Shown piece by piece: positions 1 to 11,105 of a stretch of DNA of 64,000 nt (its first letter is position 1; the number at the start of each line of letters is the position of its first letter). Made by a program: the position numbers and the translations under genes. The DNA comes from Castanea sativa (lineage: Eukaryota > Streptophyta > Magnoliopsida > Fagales > Fagaceae), in contig NC_134023.1 of the NCBI RefSeq assembly GCF_040712315.1, positions 70,649,889-70,713,888 on the forward strand. Direction: 5' to 3'. A model generated the notes under the pieces. The model did not search any database. It saw only the letters and a program-made list of their open reading frames with translations, and had not been told where the DNA came from.

Positions 1-2587
1 GCACAGTCTTGGTCTCTACTTAAGAAGATGGCGTTTGTAGAGGGTGGAGAACCAAAGAGTGCAAGTTTTGAAGATATTGGGAGGGAGATTTTGAAGAAGT
101 GTGGAGGGGTTCCACTTGCTATAAAAACAATAGGATGTCTGTTGTATTCAAAAGAATCTGTAAGAGAGTGGCAATTATTCAAAGACAATGAACTTTTGAA
201 TATATCTGAGGAAAACAATGATATTTTACCAACATTAAAGTTGAGTTACGATCATCTCCCATCACATTTGAAGCAATGTTTTGCTTTTTGTAGTATATTT
301 CCAAAGGATTATGTAATTGAAAAGGTGAGTTTGATTTATATGTGGATGGCGCAAGGATTCATCAAATTGTATAATGAAAAGAAATGTCCAGAAGATGTTG
401 GTGATGAGTATTTTATGGATTTGCTTTGGAGATCGTTCTTTCAAGAAGTTAGAAAAGATGAACTTGGCAATATTTCAAACTTCAAAATACATGATCTTAT
501 GCATGATTTAGCAATAAAAGTAATGGGATCAGAGAGCACTACCATTTATTCAAAAGAGAAAGACATTGATGAGAAAACTCGTCATGTGTCATTTGGGCAT
601 ATATTATACTCATCATTGAAAATTCCGATCTCATTATATAAAGCAAGAAGGATAAGAACATTTGTTTTGCTATGTCAATCAGTGTATACTAATATAAAAT
701 TTTCAGCTTATAGTGTAATTATTGAAAGTTTTAAGTTTGTACGCTTGTTGGATTTGCATAAAATGGGAATTAAAACAATTCCAAGTTCTATAAAAAAGTT
801 GAAACATTTAAGATATCTTGATCTTTCTGAGAATAACGGCATTGAGATGCTTCCTAACTCTATTGTCAAGTTGTACAATTTGCAAACACTTAAACTCTCT
901 AAGTGTAGAAGGCTTAAAGAATTGCCAAAAGATATTAATAAATTAGTTAACCTCAGGTTTCTTGATATTGATTTGTGTCGGGATTTGACTGATATGCCAA
1001 ATGGACTGGGTCAATTGACTAATCTACAGATATTGTCAAGATTTGTGATGAGTGAGGGTATGATCAATTCAGTACCTAGAAGTAACGGTGAATTGAAGGA
1101 ACTTGGCAGGCTAAATGAGCTAAAGAGGAAATCTGTCAATTGAAAATCTCAAACACGGAAAAGATGCCGCATTAGAGTGTAAGGATGCAAATTTGAAAGA
1201 GAAACGTCTTGATAGGTTGTACTTAAAGTGGGTAGAAGAAAACATTAATGAGACGGGTGCTGGTTATGATGACATGTCACTGGAGGCCTTGCAACCACAT
1301 CTAAATCTCAAAGCATTGAGTTTAGTGCAGTACGGGGGAGTGAGATTTCCACATTGGTTTATGTCCCTCACAAATCTTGTCCAATTTGAATTAAATTCAT
1401 GTAAAAAATGCCAATATCTTCCACCGTTGGACCAATTTCCTTCTCTCAAAATTATTGATTTGGATGGATTGGATTGTTTAGAGCACATATCAGATTCAGA
1501 GAGAGATAACAGTGATTCTTTATTCTACCCATCTTTGGAGAAACTATATATTCGGGGTTGCCCTAATTTAAAGGGATGGTGGCGGGGAAGGAGGGATTCT
1601 CTTCCTTCATTTCCTCGTCTTTCTTATTTAAGTATTGAGGATTGCCCTCAGCTGACTTCCTTTCCTTTGTTTCCATATCTCGGAAGTTTGAAGCTACGTG
1701 ATTGTAGCTTGAACTTGAAGCAGTCATTGGAGAGGATGATGATAAACAACAAGACTTCAGGGAATCTACCATCAATCGCTTCTTCTTCTTCTCCTCCTTC
1801 TACAATTGTTGCCCCTCTCTCCAAATTAAGTTTCATGTTTATAGAAGAAGCTTTGCCAGAGGAGTGCCTACCAAATCTCATTTCTCTCCGTTATCTATAT
1901 CTAGTCAGACTCAAATGTCCTCTTCCTCAAGGCATGCGGTATCTTACGGCACTCCAACATCTGAGTGTTTGTAACTCTGAGGTAGTTGATTTATCCAATG
2001 ATTGGGATGAGATGGAATGGCAAGGACTTACGACCCTTCTCTCTTTGAGTTTCCGTAAACTTCCGCAGTTGGTCTCTCTCCCAATGGGACTTCAACATGT
2101 TAGCTCTCTACAAGAACTCCTTATTTACAATTGCCCTAATTTGGAATCATTGCCGGAGTGGATCTGTAAACTTATATCTCTTCAATCACTTCATATTTGG
2201 GATTGCCCTTTGGAATCATTACCAGAAGGAATCGGTGGCCTTACCTCTTTGCGAACACTACGAATTTGGGATTGCCCTAAATTGGAATCATTGCCAGAAG
2301 GAATCGGTGGCCTTACCTCTTTGCAAACACTACAAATTTGGGATTGCTCTAAATTGGAATCATTGCCAGAAGGAATTGGTGCCCTTACCTCTTTGCAAAC
2401 ACTAGAAATTAGTCATTGCCCTAATTTGGAATCATTGCCAGAAGGAATCGGTGCCCTTACCTCTTTGCAAACACTAGAAATTGGAAGATGTCCCATCTTA
2501 CTGAAAAGATGCAAGAAGCAAATCGGGGAAGATTGGCATAAAATTTCTCACATTCCCAATTTGGAAGTAGAAGAGCCAGGTATATAA
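1..2587 (+). CDS. CC-NB-LRR (RGA-type) disease resistance protein, 5'-partial, one frameshift
   Basis: Intracellular immune receptor of the plant CNL class; such proteins detect pathogen effectors and trigger defence. The reading frame is open from base 1, so the coiled coil, P-loop and most of NB-ARC lie outside the window. Visible in order: RNBS-C-like start, the GLPL-type motif GVPLAI (about nt 106-123), RNBS-D (CFAFCSIFPKDY, about nt 278-313), the MHD motif (IHDLMHDLA, about nt 487-513), then LRRs from about nt 730 to 2500 and a family-typical C-terminus (KRCKKQIGEDWHKISHIP). Frame 1 stops at 1143, while frame 2 is open through this point to 2587. Comparison with the paralogue at 31.8-32.7 kb shows one extra A in the run at 1122-1124; removing it joins the frames. 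No other lesion is seen, so this is a very young pseudogene or a base-calling error. Family assignment is firm; functional status is open. Confidence 0.85.
2168..2490 (+). repeat. Near-identical 72-bp tandem LRR units inside the NLR gene
   Basis: Four full units and a partial one, each 24 codons (the first is one codon short), encode LRRs of the form ESLPEGIGxLTSLxTLxIxxC. Units differ at few positions, mostly in the predicted solvent-exposed residues after TLxI (WDCPK, WDCSK, SHCPN, GRCP). This points to recent unequal exchange or conversion within the LRR domain, as is known for NLR genes. Confidence 0.85.
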
Positions 2588-2689
2588 AAGTCACAATTTT
2601 ATTCTCAACCTTCAATTAAAAAAAAAAATCCAAAAGCCCAATTGTTCTTCTCCATTGTTCTCTCTCAACATCTGTTTTACTTGATGATT

Positions 2690-3570
2690 AAATTTCAGAT
2701 GAAGAAGCAAAGAAACCTGCTCATAAGAATTGGGAAATAATTAAAGCTTTTGGGTGCTGCAATTGTTCAACAACTCAACAACTCACTCACTGGTAATATC
2801 AACTTTCTTTTCTTTTCCTTTACCCCCCTTTATCTGCTCAATTTTCCTTCATCCAGTTTCTTACATTCTAATAAATTCCATCTTTGTATTTTCAACTGGG
2901 TTGATGAAGAGGTGATGTGTTTGATGTGCTTTGTTTCTCGTTGTTTAAACAGATTCGAAATTGGCACAAGCTAATGTTAGTAGGAGAATTGAATAAAGGC
3001 AAAGTTGCATTCAGCACTGGAATCTGGTAACCGAGCCATTGGAATCAGCTCATTGTACAGGTATTCTGTTGCTTTAATTTATTTTTATATATGACCTTCC
3101 AATTTTCTGTTATGTCTACAGATAATACCATGTATCACAGTTTGTTATCTAAGTTAAATCACTATGACATCATGCTTTATAATAAAATATAATTTTTAAG
3201 CGTCATGGTTTTATTTTTGCAAAGTATCTTGATATTTAGAAGGAAAATGTTACCGAAACAACAAACTAACTAAAAGTTTTCTCACTTAGTTGTTTTCAAT
3301 ATTGTTGGTTGGTTTGAGCTAAAAGAAAAGAATTATGCCTCTGATATGATTTATAACATCAACTATCAAGCACCTATTAATTATTGTTATTGTCATTACA
3401 AACTAATTATTGTAGTCGAGACATCTTTTTTTTAAGCTATTTTTTTTTCTACTAATAGTACTAGCAGAACCTGATGCATCATTTTAATACGGATGTTTCA
3501 GGCTTTTATCATGTACATTTATATGGCTAGCTTTTTACAACTAAGTGGCTTTCTCATGTGAATTATCTTT
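2690..3570 (+). repeat. Duplicated module downstream of the NLR, copy 1 (partner 11545-12430)
   Basis: This stretch matches 11545-12430 over most of its length. It holds two exon-like pieces. The first is 2699-2792, after tttcag and before gtaat; its partner 11549-11642 has exactly the same 94-bp length and the same frame, ending in AFGCCNCSTTQ. The second is 2953-3060, ending at tacag|gtatt. It may be extra 3' exons or a spliced 3'UTR of this NLR family. I do not recognise the peptide. Confidence 0.6.
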
Positions 3571-4907
3571 GGAGGTAGCTTATACAATATCCTAACCTAC
3601 CTCTCCAGTGTTCTTTGTCCTTTTTTTCTTTTGTTTCTTCTTTCACATCTTCACGATCTGAATTATCAATTCTTGTTTTATTGTATTTCATATACATTGG
3701 TACAGGACTAGAAGTGAAGAGTAAATATATAGGACCCCATGTATAAGTGATGTAGTGCTTTTAATCTCAAAGTAGATTGAGATACCTATGAAAGGTGAGC
3801 AAATAGCCTCAAGACTCCTATGAAAGGTGAGCAACCGTATCTAAAATCATAATGGCTATAACTTTTAACCGCTGCTTTTGTTTATTTTAGGACTTTAGAT
3901 TTGCAACTTTTACTTCTCCTGTTTGATATTTTGTACATTTTTTTTTCCTTCTAAATATCCAAAGATATTTCCCCGGTAATGCAGGAGCTGTTTCACCAGT
4001 TTGATTGGAAACTTGTTTGTATATCTTTTCTCACATATTTGAAAAATGCAGGAGGATATAGGTCAAGAGTGCACTATGATGCTCACATCCCATCCCAGAG
4101 ATTGGAATTTTTTTGGAAGGATTTAACTCCAGTGTTTCTACAGGTTTCTCAGTAAAGATGTAAGTATTAATTAAACTAAAAAATAAGGTCCGAATATATA
4201 GCTAGTTACTGCAGAACCAAATTTATCAAATACTAATCTAGTTCTCTGTTAATTTTATCCTTTGGTTTCAGGTTGATGAGTTTATCATTTATTGGATTCT
4301 ATATGCAAGAGCCTGGGGAGAACTGAATACTAAAGCAGGCAAGAGTTTAAGAGCGAATGTTTTTTTTTTCCCACTAGCCTATACGAAATTTACACAGAAA
4401 CTTGGAGAGAATTATGGTAACTATCTCGTTCCTTACCTAATTAATTCTTTCCACACAGAAACTTGGAGTGAATTCTCTTTATTTCTGTTGTTTTTCTTGC
4501 AATATGATAGGCCATAACAATAACAAAGCATTAGTCCCAAATATTGAGGTCAGCTATGGATCCTCATTTCCTCTCAAAATTTTTTCATTTTTTTGCAACA
4601 TGGTAGAATACTTATTACTTCACTCGCTTAATTCACTTTTTTATTTCTCAAACTTTGGTCTGATAGGTTATCATGAATGAAAGCTATAGCTTGGTGTTAC
4701 CACTCAAAGTATTCTCTGCTTTTAAGGATAGCTTAATTTCATGGTGAATGATTCTCAACCAGTAAGACTTCATTGAACAAGGATTGCTTGGAGAGTTCTG
4801 TTACTTCATAATGAAGGCATTCCTTTCATCTTTGGATTAATTTCTTAAGGTTGCTTAGCATACCATGGAGTTATGTTAGAGATATAGCACCTGTGAAATA
4901 TCATATG
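3571..4907 (+). repeat. Diverged copy of the dispersed downstream module, no gene
   Basis: No open frame of interest. Pieces match other copies: 4060-4170 resembles 6830-6940 and 8630-8720, and 4690-4907 resembles 9150-9371 and 32990-33220. It is non-coding and AT-rich. Confidence 0.5.
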
Positions 4908-4920
4908 AATCTAGCACCTT

Positions 4921-5140
4921 TTTGGAATTTTTTTTTTAGTGCTCTGGCTGATAGGTTCATGCTTGCTGGTATATTTGTGTTGCTGTTGTCAAATGTCATT
5001 ATTTTGTTGTCCTGAGTTGTAATTGTCTTAGTGCTCTGTTTGCTGGTTCAGACTTGCTGTTGTATATGTGTTGCTGGTTTTCGGCTTGGTTTTAATGAAA
5101 TTTCTGCCTCATCATCCAAAAATAAAATAAAATAAAATAA
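4921..5140 (+). mobile_element. 5'-truncated LINE (L1-like 3' end) with 13-bp target-site duplication
   Basis: A 220-bp insert ends in a repeated AAAAT-type tail (about 5119-5140) and is flanked by the 13-mer AATCTAGCACCTT at 4908-4920 and 5141-5153. A simple tail, extreme 5' truncation and a 7-20 bp TSD are typical of L1 retrotransposition. The same insert at the same site occurs at 9385-9602 and 33234-33385, so it spread with the host segment and not by new jumps. Confidence 0.75.
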
Positions 5141-5572
5141 AATCTAGCACCTTCTATTCACAAGAACAGGAGTTCCTAACTTTTCTAATGGCTTTTAAAT
5201 TGAATACTAGACAACAAAAGCTATTAGACAGAAGGGAACAAATGATCTTATTTCCAACAATTTGAGTTCCAAAGTAAAATTATAAGGACTTTACACAAAC
5301 ATTTTTTGTAAAAATTTTCCAATTATGTTGTATAAGTAAATTCTCTTCTGGGCAGAAGTTGGCTTTCAAGGTGAAGGCAAGATTGTTCGCCTAAATGAGA
5401 AAGACCGATGCTTTTAAAACATGAACTTCCTCTCTTTGTGGTCCTGGGATGTTGGAATGGATACCAAGGCTTGTTTGATTGGTATTTTTTGCATTTCCTT
5501 TTTTTACCCTTTATCTGCTCTTAGGATTTTCGATCTTTAATTTATGACCTTTGCATATTAATAAAAAAACAT

Positions 5573-7318
5573 GTGACTTTTCCTTCATCATTTTCTTCTT
5601 TCTGATAAATTGCATCTTTGTTTCTCAAATTGAGTTGATGGGATGATATGTTTGATGTGCTTCAACTATTGTTTAAACAGAGTAAAATTTGGCTCAGGGT
5701 GATATCGAGGTAATATTGCAAGGAGAATTAAATCTTGCAACCATGCTGCTGGAATTAGCTCATTGTATAGGAATATTGCTGCTTCAAATCCTTTTTATAT
5801 GTAAACACCTAACTTGCTGTTATATCTTCAAATCAAAATCATCACAATAATGACTCGCAATTTTTTCTAGTAGCTTGGTCTTCTTTGAAAACACAGCTCT
5901 ATTTTTTAAATCATTTGATAAATTCCAATAAAATGGAAAATGTTCCTATATGTTATTGAAACAGCAAACTACTATATTTTTCTTACTATCAATTTTTATA
6001 TTATAGGTTGCTTGGGAAAGAAAAAGAACAAAAAAAAAATCTCTGGCATTTGTTTCATAACACTAATTACCATCTATTATAAAACTAGAGATCCAAAAAT
6101 ATTTTAATTATTGGTGTTGCTATGACAGAATAAATAATATAGTTAGCACTATTTTTTTGTGAAGAAATCCTTTCTACAGAGATATTAGCAATAGAACTTC
6201 ATGCATCATTTTAATGCGTGTGCGTCAAGCTCTGATCATGTACATTTATATTGGCAGTTTTTCACAGTAGATTGTTTGTCATTCCATATGACTTCTTGTT
6301 GTCAGTTTATGTACTAATATCTATTCTTGATTTGTTCCATTTCACATGCTAATATGATGAGAAGTGTAGAGAAAATGATAACCCATGTATAAGGTGATGT
6401 AGTGCTTCTAATTCCATAATTACATTGAGATACATGGATAATTACTTTGACAAAGTATGCAAATAACCTCATGACTCCTGCAAGAGGTGAGGTTACGTAT
6501 CTGAATTAGTAATGGTTTAACAGTTGCTTAGGTATTCCAGCACATTAAGTGTGGAATTTTCTACTTTTCATGGTTGTGTCTGTTTCTATGTATTATTATG
6601 CATTCCTCAGAATTGTTATTTGAAGATAGTTTAACTTTATATATTGAGTTAAAAAGGTGCAAAGAAGGAAAATATATTTCTGGTAGAGAATAAATAATTC
6701 CTAATGAATTCTCATTTTAAAGGAGGAATTTGATTTTCATGAACCAAAATAATGTGAACCATTTGTTTGGATTTTGTTTTTGTTTTTTGTTTTATATCTT
6801 TTCTCACTTATTTAGTACAAAAATCCAGGTGGAAATTTGTCAAGAGTAGACTAAGCTTTTCACATCCTAGGGTTCAAAATTTTATTTCAGAAGGATTTAA
6901 TTCGTGTGTCTACAGGTGCACACATCTCCATTCTCAGTTCCCTTCAAATTTATTAAATACCCAATTAGTTCTCTCTTAGCTTTTCCCTTTGGTTTCAGGT
7001 ATGGGGACTTTATTAGTTATTGGGTTCTATACTTCTATATGCAAAGCCTGAGGATATTTGATAATACAGCAGACGAGTTTAGTAGTGCTGGTTTTTCTAA
7101 ATGTACTTGGTACAAAAATTATGCAGAAACTAAGAAAAAGAATGGTAATTATCTCTTTTTTTAACCTAATTAAATCTTTCCTCATAGATTAGGTTTCAAT
7201 TTTTGAATTTTCTTTTTCTTGAAATATGGTAGAAAAAGTATTACTTTCTACATTCTCTTTTTTTAATTTATCCTTCTCTTCGTTTTTTGGCAATATGCAT
7301 GGCATGGTAGATAAAAAA
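5573..7318 (+). repeat. 1.75-kb tandem duplication, copy A
   Basis: Nearly identical to the next 1.77 kb (7319-9089), starting at CATGTGACTTTTCC in both and joined head to tail after GGTAGATAAA. It contains a degraded version of the exon-like piece (about 5680-5770) in which the exon end reads TATAG|GA instead of CAG|GT. No coding capacity. Confidence 0.75.
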
Positions 7319-9089
7319 CATGTGACTTTTCCTTCATCATTTTCTTCTTTCTGATAAATTGCATCTTTGTTTCTCAAATTGAGTTGATGGGATGATGTAT
7401 TTGATGTGCTTCAACTATTGTTTAAATAGAGTAAAATTTGGCTCAGGGTGATATCGAGGTAATATTGCAGGGAGAATTAAATCTTGCTACCATGCTTCTG
7501 GAATTAGCTCATTGTATAGGAATTTTGCTGCTTGAAATCCTTTTTATATGTAAGCACCAAACTTGCTGTTATATCTTCAAATCAAAATCGTAATAATAAT
7601 GGCTCGCAATTTTTTCTAGTAGCTTGGTCTTCTTCGAAAACACAGCTCGATTTTTTAAATCATTTGATAAATTCCAATAAAATGGAAAATGTTCCTATAT
7701 GTTATTGAAACAGCAAACTACTATATTTTTCTCACTATCAATTTTTATATTATAGGTTGCTTGGGAAAGAAAAAGAACCAAAAAAAAAAAAAAAAATCTC
7801 TGGCATTTGTTTCATAACACTAATTATCATATATTATAAACCTAGAGATCCAAAAATATTTTAATTATTGGTGTTGGTATGACAGAATAAACAATATAGT
7901 TAGCACTATTTTTTGTGAAGAAGTCCTTTCTATATAGATATTAGCAATAGAACTTCATGCATCATTTTAATGTATGCGCTTCAAGCTCTGATCATATACA
8001 TTTATATTGGCAGTTTTTCACAAAAATCCATAGCTTCCTTAAGTGAACCATCCAAAGAGGCAACTCATACAATATCCTAATTTCTATCTCTAGCCCTTTT
8101 TGTCATTTCCCCCTCATTTCTTCTTTCACCTCTTTAAGACTTGATTTTACTTGTAGATTGTTTGTCATTCCATATGACTTCTTGTTGAGTCATGTAGCTT
8201 CTAATTCCATAATTACATTGAGATACATGGATAATTACTTTGACAAAGTATGCAAATAACCTCATGACTCCTGCATGACGTGAGCCTACGTATCTGAATT
8301 AGTAATGGTTTAACAGTTGCTTAGGTATTCTAGTACATTAAGTTTGGAATTTTTTACTTGTCATAGCTGTGTCTGTTTCTATGTATTATAATGCATTCAT
8401 CAGAATTGTTATTTGAAGATAGTTTAACTCTATATATTGAGTAAAAAGGTGCAAGGAAGGAAAATATATTTCTGGTAGAGAATAAATAATTCCTAATGAA
8501 TTCTCATTTTAAAGGAGGAATTTGATTTTCATGAACCAAAATAATGTGAACTATTTGTTTGGATTTTTGTTTTTTGTTTTTTTTGTTTATATCTTTTCTC
8601 AGTTATTTAGTAAAAAAAATCCAGGTGGAAATTTGTCAAGAGTAGACTAAGCTTTTCACATCCCAGGGTTCAAAATTTATTTCAGAAGGATTTAATTCGT
8701 GTGTCTACAGGTGCACACATCTCCATTCTCAGTTCCCTTCAAATTTATTAAGTACCAGATTAGTTCTCTCTTAGCTTTTCCCTTTGGTTTCAGGTATGGG
8801 GACTTCTATATGCAAAAGCCCGAGGATAATTGATAATACAGCAGACAAGAGTTTAGTAGTGCATGTTTTTGTAAATCTACTTGGTACAAAAATTATGCAG
8901 AAACTAAGAAAAAGAATGGTAATTATCTCTTTCCTAACCTAATTAAATCTTTCCTCATAGATTAGGTTTCAATTTTGAATTTTCTTTTTCTTGAAATATG
9001 GTGGAAAGAATATTACTTTCTACATTCTCTTTTTTTAATTTATCCTTCTCTTCGTTTTTTGGCAATATGCATGGCATGGTAGATAAATA
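7319..9089 (+). repeat. 1.75-kb tandem duplication, copy B
   Basis: Second copy of the unit at 5573-7318, with small indels and a longer A-run near 7780. A fourth, more diverged copy lies at 33760-35190, and a partial inverted copy at 27090-27571. Non-coding. Confidence 0.75.
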
Positions 9090-9384
9090 TCTACTTTTTC
9101 ACTTATTCTCCTTTAAATTTATTTCTTAAACATTGGTCTAATAGGTTCCCATGAATGAAGACCATGCTCTTAAGGATAGTTTAATTTCATGGTGAGTGAT
9201 TCTTGGACTTCTCAACCAGTAAGAATTCATTTAACAAGGTTTGCTTGGAGAGTTCCGTTACCTAATGTTGAAGGCATTCGGCATTCTTTTCATGTTTGGA
9301 TTAATTTTGCAAGGTTGCTTGGCATACCATGGAGTTATATTAGAGATATGACACCTGTGAAATATCACATGAATCTAGCACCTT

Positions 9385-9602
9385 GTTGTAATTTTTTGTT
9401 TAGTGCTCTGTCTGATAGGTTCAGGCTTGCTGGTGTATTTGTATTACTGTTGTAGAGTACTGAAGTGTCATTCTTTTGTGGTCCTGAGTTGTAATTGTCT
9501 TAGTGCTCTGTCTGCGGGTCCAGACTTGCTGTTGTATTTGTGTTGCTAGTTTTCAGCTTGGTTTCAATGAAATTTCTGCCTGATTATCCAAAAATAAAAT
9601 AA
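9385..9602 (+). mobile_element. Duplicated copy of the truncated LINE insertion
   Basis: Same LINE 3' end as 4921-5140 at the same site, flanked by AATCTAGCACCTT at 9372-9384 and 9603-9615. The tail is shorter (two AAAAT units). The upstream host sequence 9150-9371 also matches 4690-4907. Confidence 0.75.
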
Positions 9603-9615
9603 AATCTAGCACCTT

Positions 9616-10364
9616 CTATTCTTATAAATATTCCTATATGTTATCAAAACAGCAACTACTATATTTTTCTCACGATCAGTTTTTGTATTATAGGTTGCTT
9701 GGAAAAGAAAAAGAAAATCTCTAGCATATGTTTATAGTTAGCACTAATTTTTTGTGAAGCAATCCTTTCTATAGAGATATTAGCAACAGAACTTGATGCA
9801 TCATTTTAATGTGTGCGCTTTCAAGCTTTTATCATGTACATTTATGTTGGCAGTTTCTGAAAACAATCCACAGCTTCCTTTAGTGAACCATCCAAAGAGG
9901 CAACTAATACAATATCGTAATTTATCTCTCTAGAGTCTTTTTTGTCATTTCCCCCATTGTTTCTTCTTTCACCTCTATAAGACCTGATTTACTTGTAGAT
10001 TGTTTTTCATTCCATATGACTTCTTGTTGTCAGTTTATGTACTAAGATCTATTCTTGATTTGTTCCATTTCACGTGCTAATATGATGAGAAGTGTAGAGT
10101 AAATGATAACCCATGTATAAGGTGATGTAGTGCTTTCTAATTCCATACTTACATTGAGATACATGATAATTGCTTTGACAAAGTACGTAAATAAACTTAT
10201 GACTCCTGTGAGAGGTAGCCTACGTATCTGAATTAGTAATGGTTGAACAGTTGCTTTTGTATTCCAGTACATTAAGTTTGTAAATTTTTGCTTGTCATGC
10301 TTGTATCTGTTTCTAAGTATTATTATGCATGCATCAGAATTGTTTTGAAGATATTTCCCCATGG
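9616..10364 (+). repeat. Further partial copy of the dispersed module
   Basis: Resembles parts of 7680-8420 with internal deletions (cytosine-poor, many stops on both strands). It ends abruptly where the LINE coding remnant begins at about 10365. No gene. Confidence 0.55.
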
Positions 10365-11105
10365 TCTCAGTGCTCATTGATGAAGACACAAGGTGTTGGA
10401 AGGTTGATGTTGTTAGAAGAACCTTCCTACCTTTGAAGCAGACATCATCCTAAACATCCCTCTCAGCTACACCCTCCCAGATGATCAAATCATATGAATT
10501 GGAAGCAAGAAAGGTGAATTCTCTGTCAAAAGCGTTTACTATGTAGCACTTCCAATCATTCATCCATCTAATGAGGGTGAAAACTCAAGCAATGATCCTC
10601 ACTCCCCTCTCTGGAAAAGGAGATGGCACCTCAACATCCTGCCAAAGATAAGAATCTTCACCTGACTTGCCTGCATGAATGCCTTCCTCACTATGCATTG
10701 CCTAAGAACCAGAGGAGTAAGCACATATGGTATTTGCCTTTTGTGTGACTTGTGCCCTGAAATTACTCTGCATGCTCTCATACAGTGTGACACTCCCAAA
10801 GAGGTGTGGAGCAGTTGTCTAAACTGTCTAGTGGATTAGGAGACAAATTCTGGGGATTTTACTGATCTTGCATTTCAGTTCATCACCAATGGCACCACTC
10901 AAGACTTGGAAACTTTTTTTGTCACAGCCTGGCCTATTTGGTAAAGCCGGAATCAGATGGTACATGAGTCAACCTCATCACTTCCCATCCAAATATGGGA
11001 AACTGCTAGAAGAACTTTCAAGGACTACAAAGGTGCCTTATCAATTGCATTTTAGCTGAAATCCAACCCTGCTTTGTGCTGGACTGCCCCACCTCCTGGC
11101 ACTCA
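10365..11105 (+). mobile_element. LINE/L1 ORF2 remnant: zinc-binding RT domain (zf-RVT) and start of RNase H region
   Basis: Conceptual translation shows the C-terminal part of a plant L1 ORF2: GEFSVKSVYYVA (about 10513-10548), LWKRRWHLNILPKIRIF (about 10611-10661), LRTRGVSTYGICLLC, LHALIQCDTPKEVWSSCL, and later the piece WTAPPPG near 11084. The frame is broken by at least one lost base near 10432 and by two tryptophan-to-TGA changes (about 10497 and 10665). It is a dead fragment, distinct from the short LINE 3' ends nearby. Confidence 0.85.

Noticed and set aside
2097..2405. 102-codon repetitive frame inside the NLR gene
   Set aside because: Out-of-frame reading of the 72-bp LRR units.
9189..9455. 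88-codon frame in module copy B
   Set aside because: It runs into the LINE insertion and is not preserved in the other module copies (4740-4990 and 33050-33260 are disrupted).
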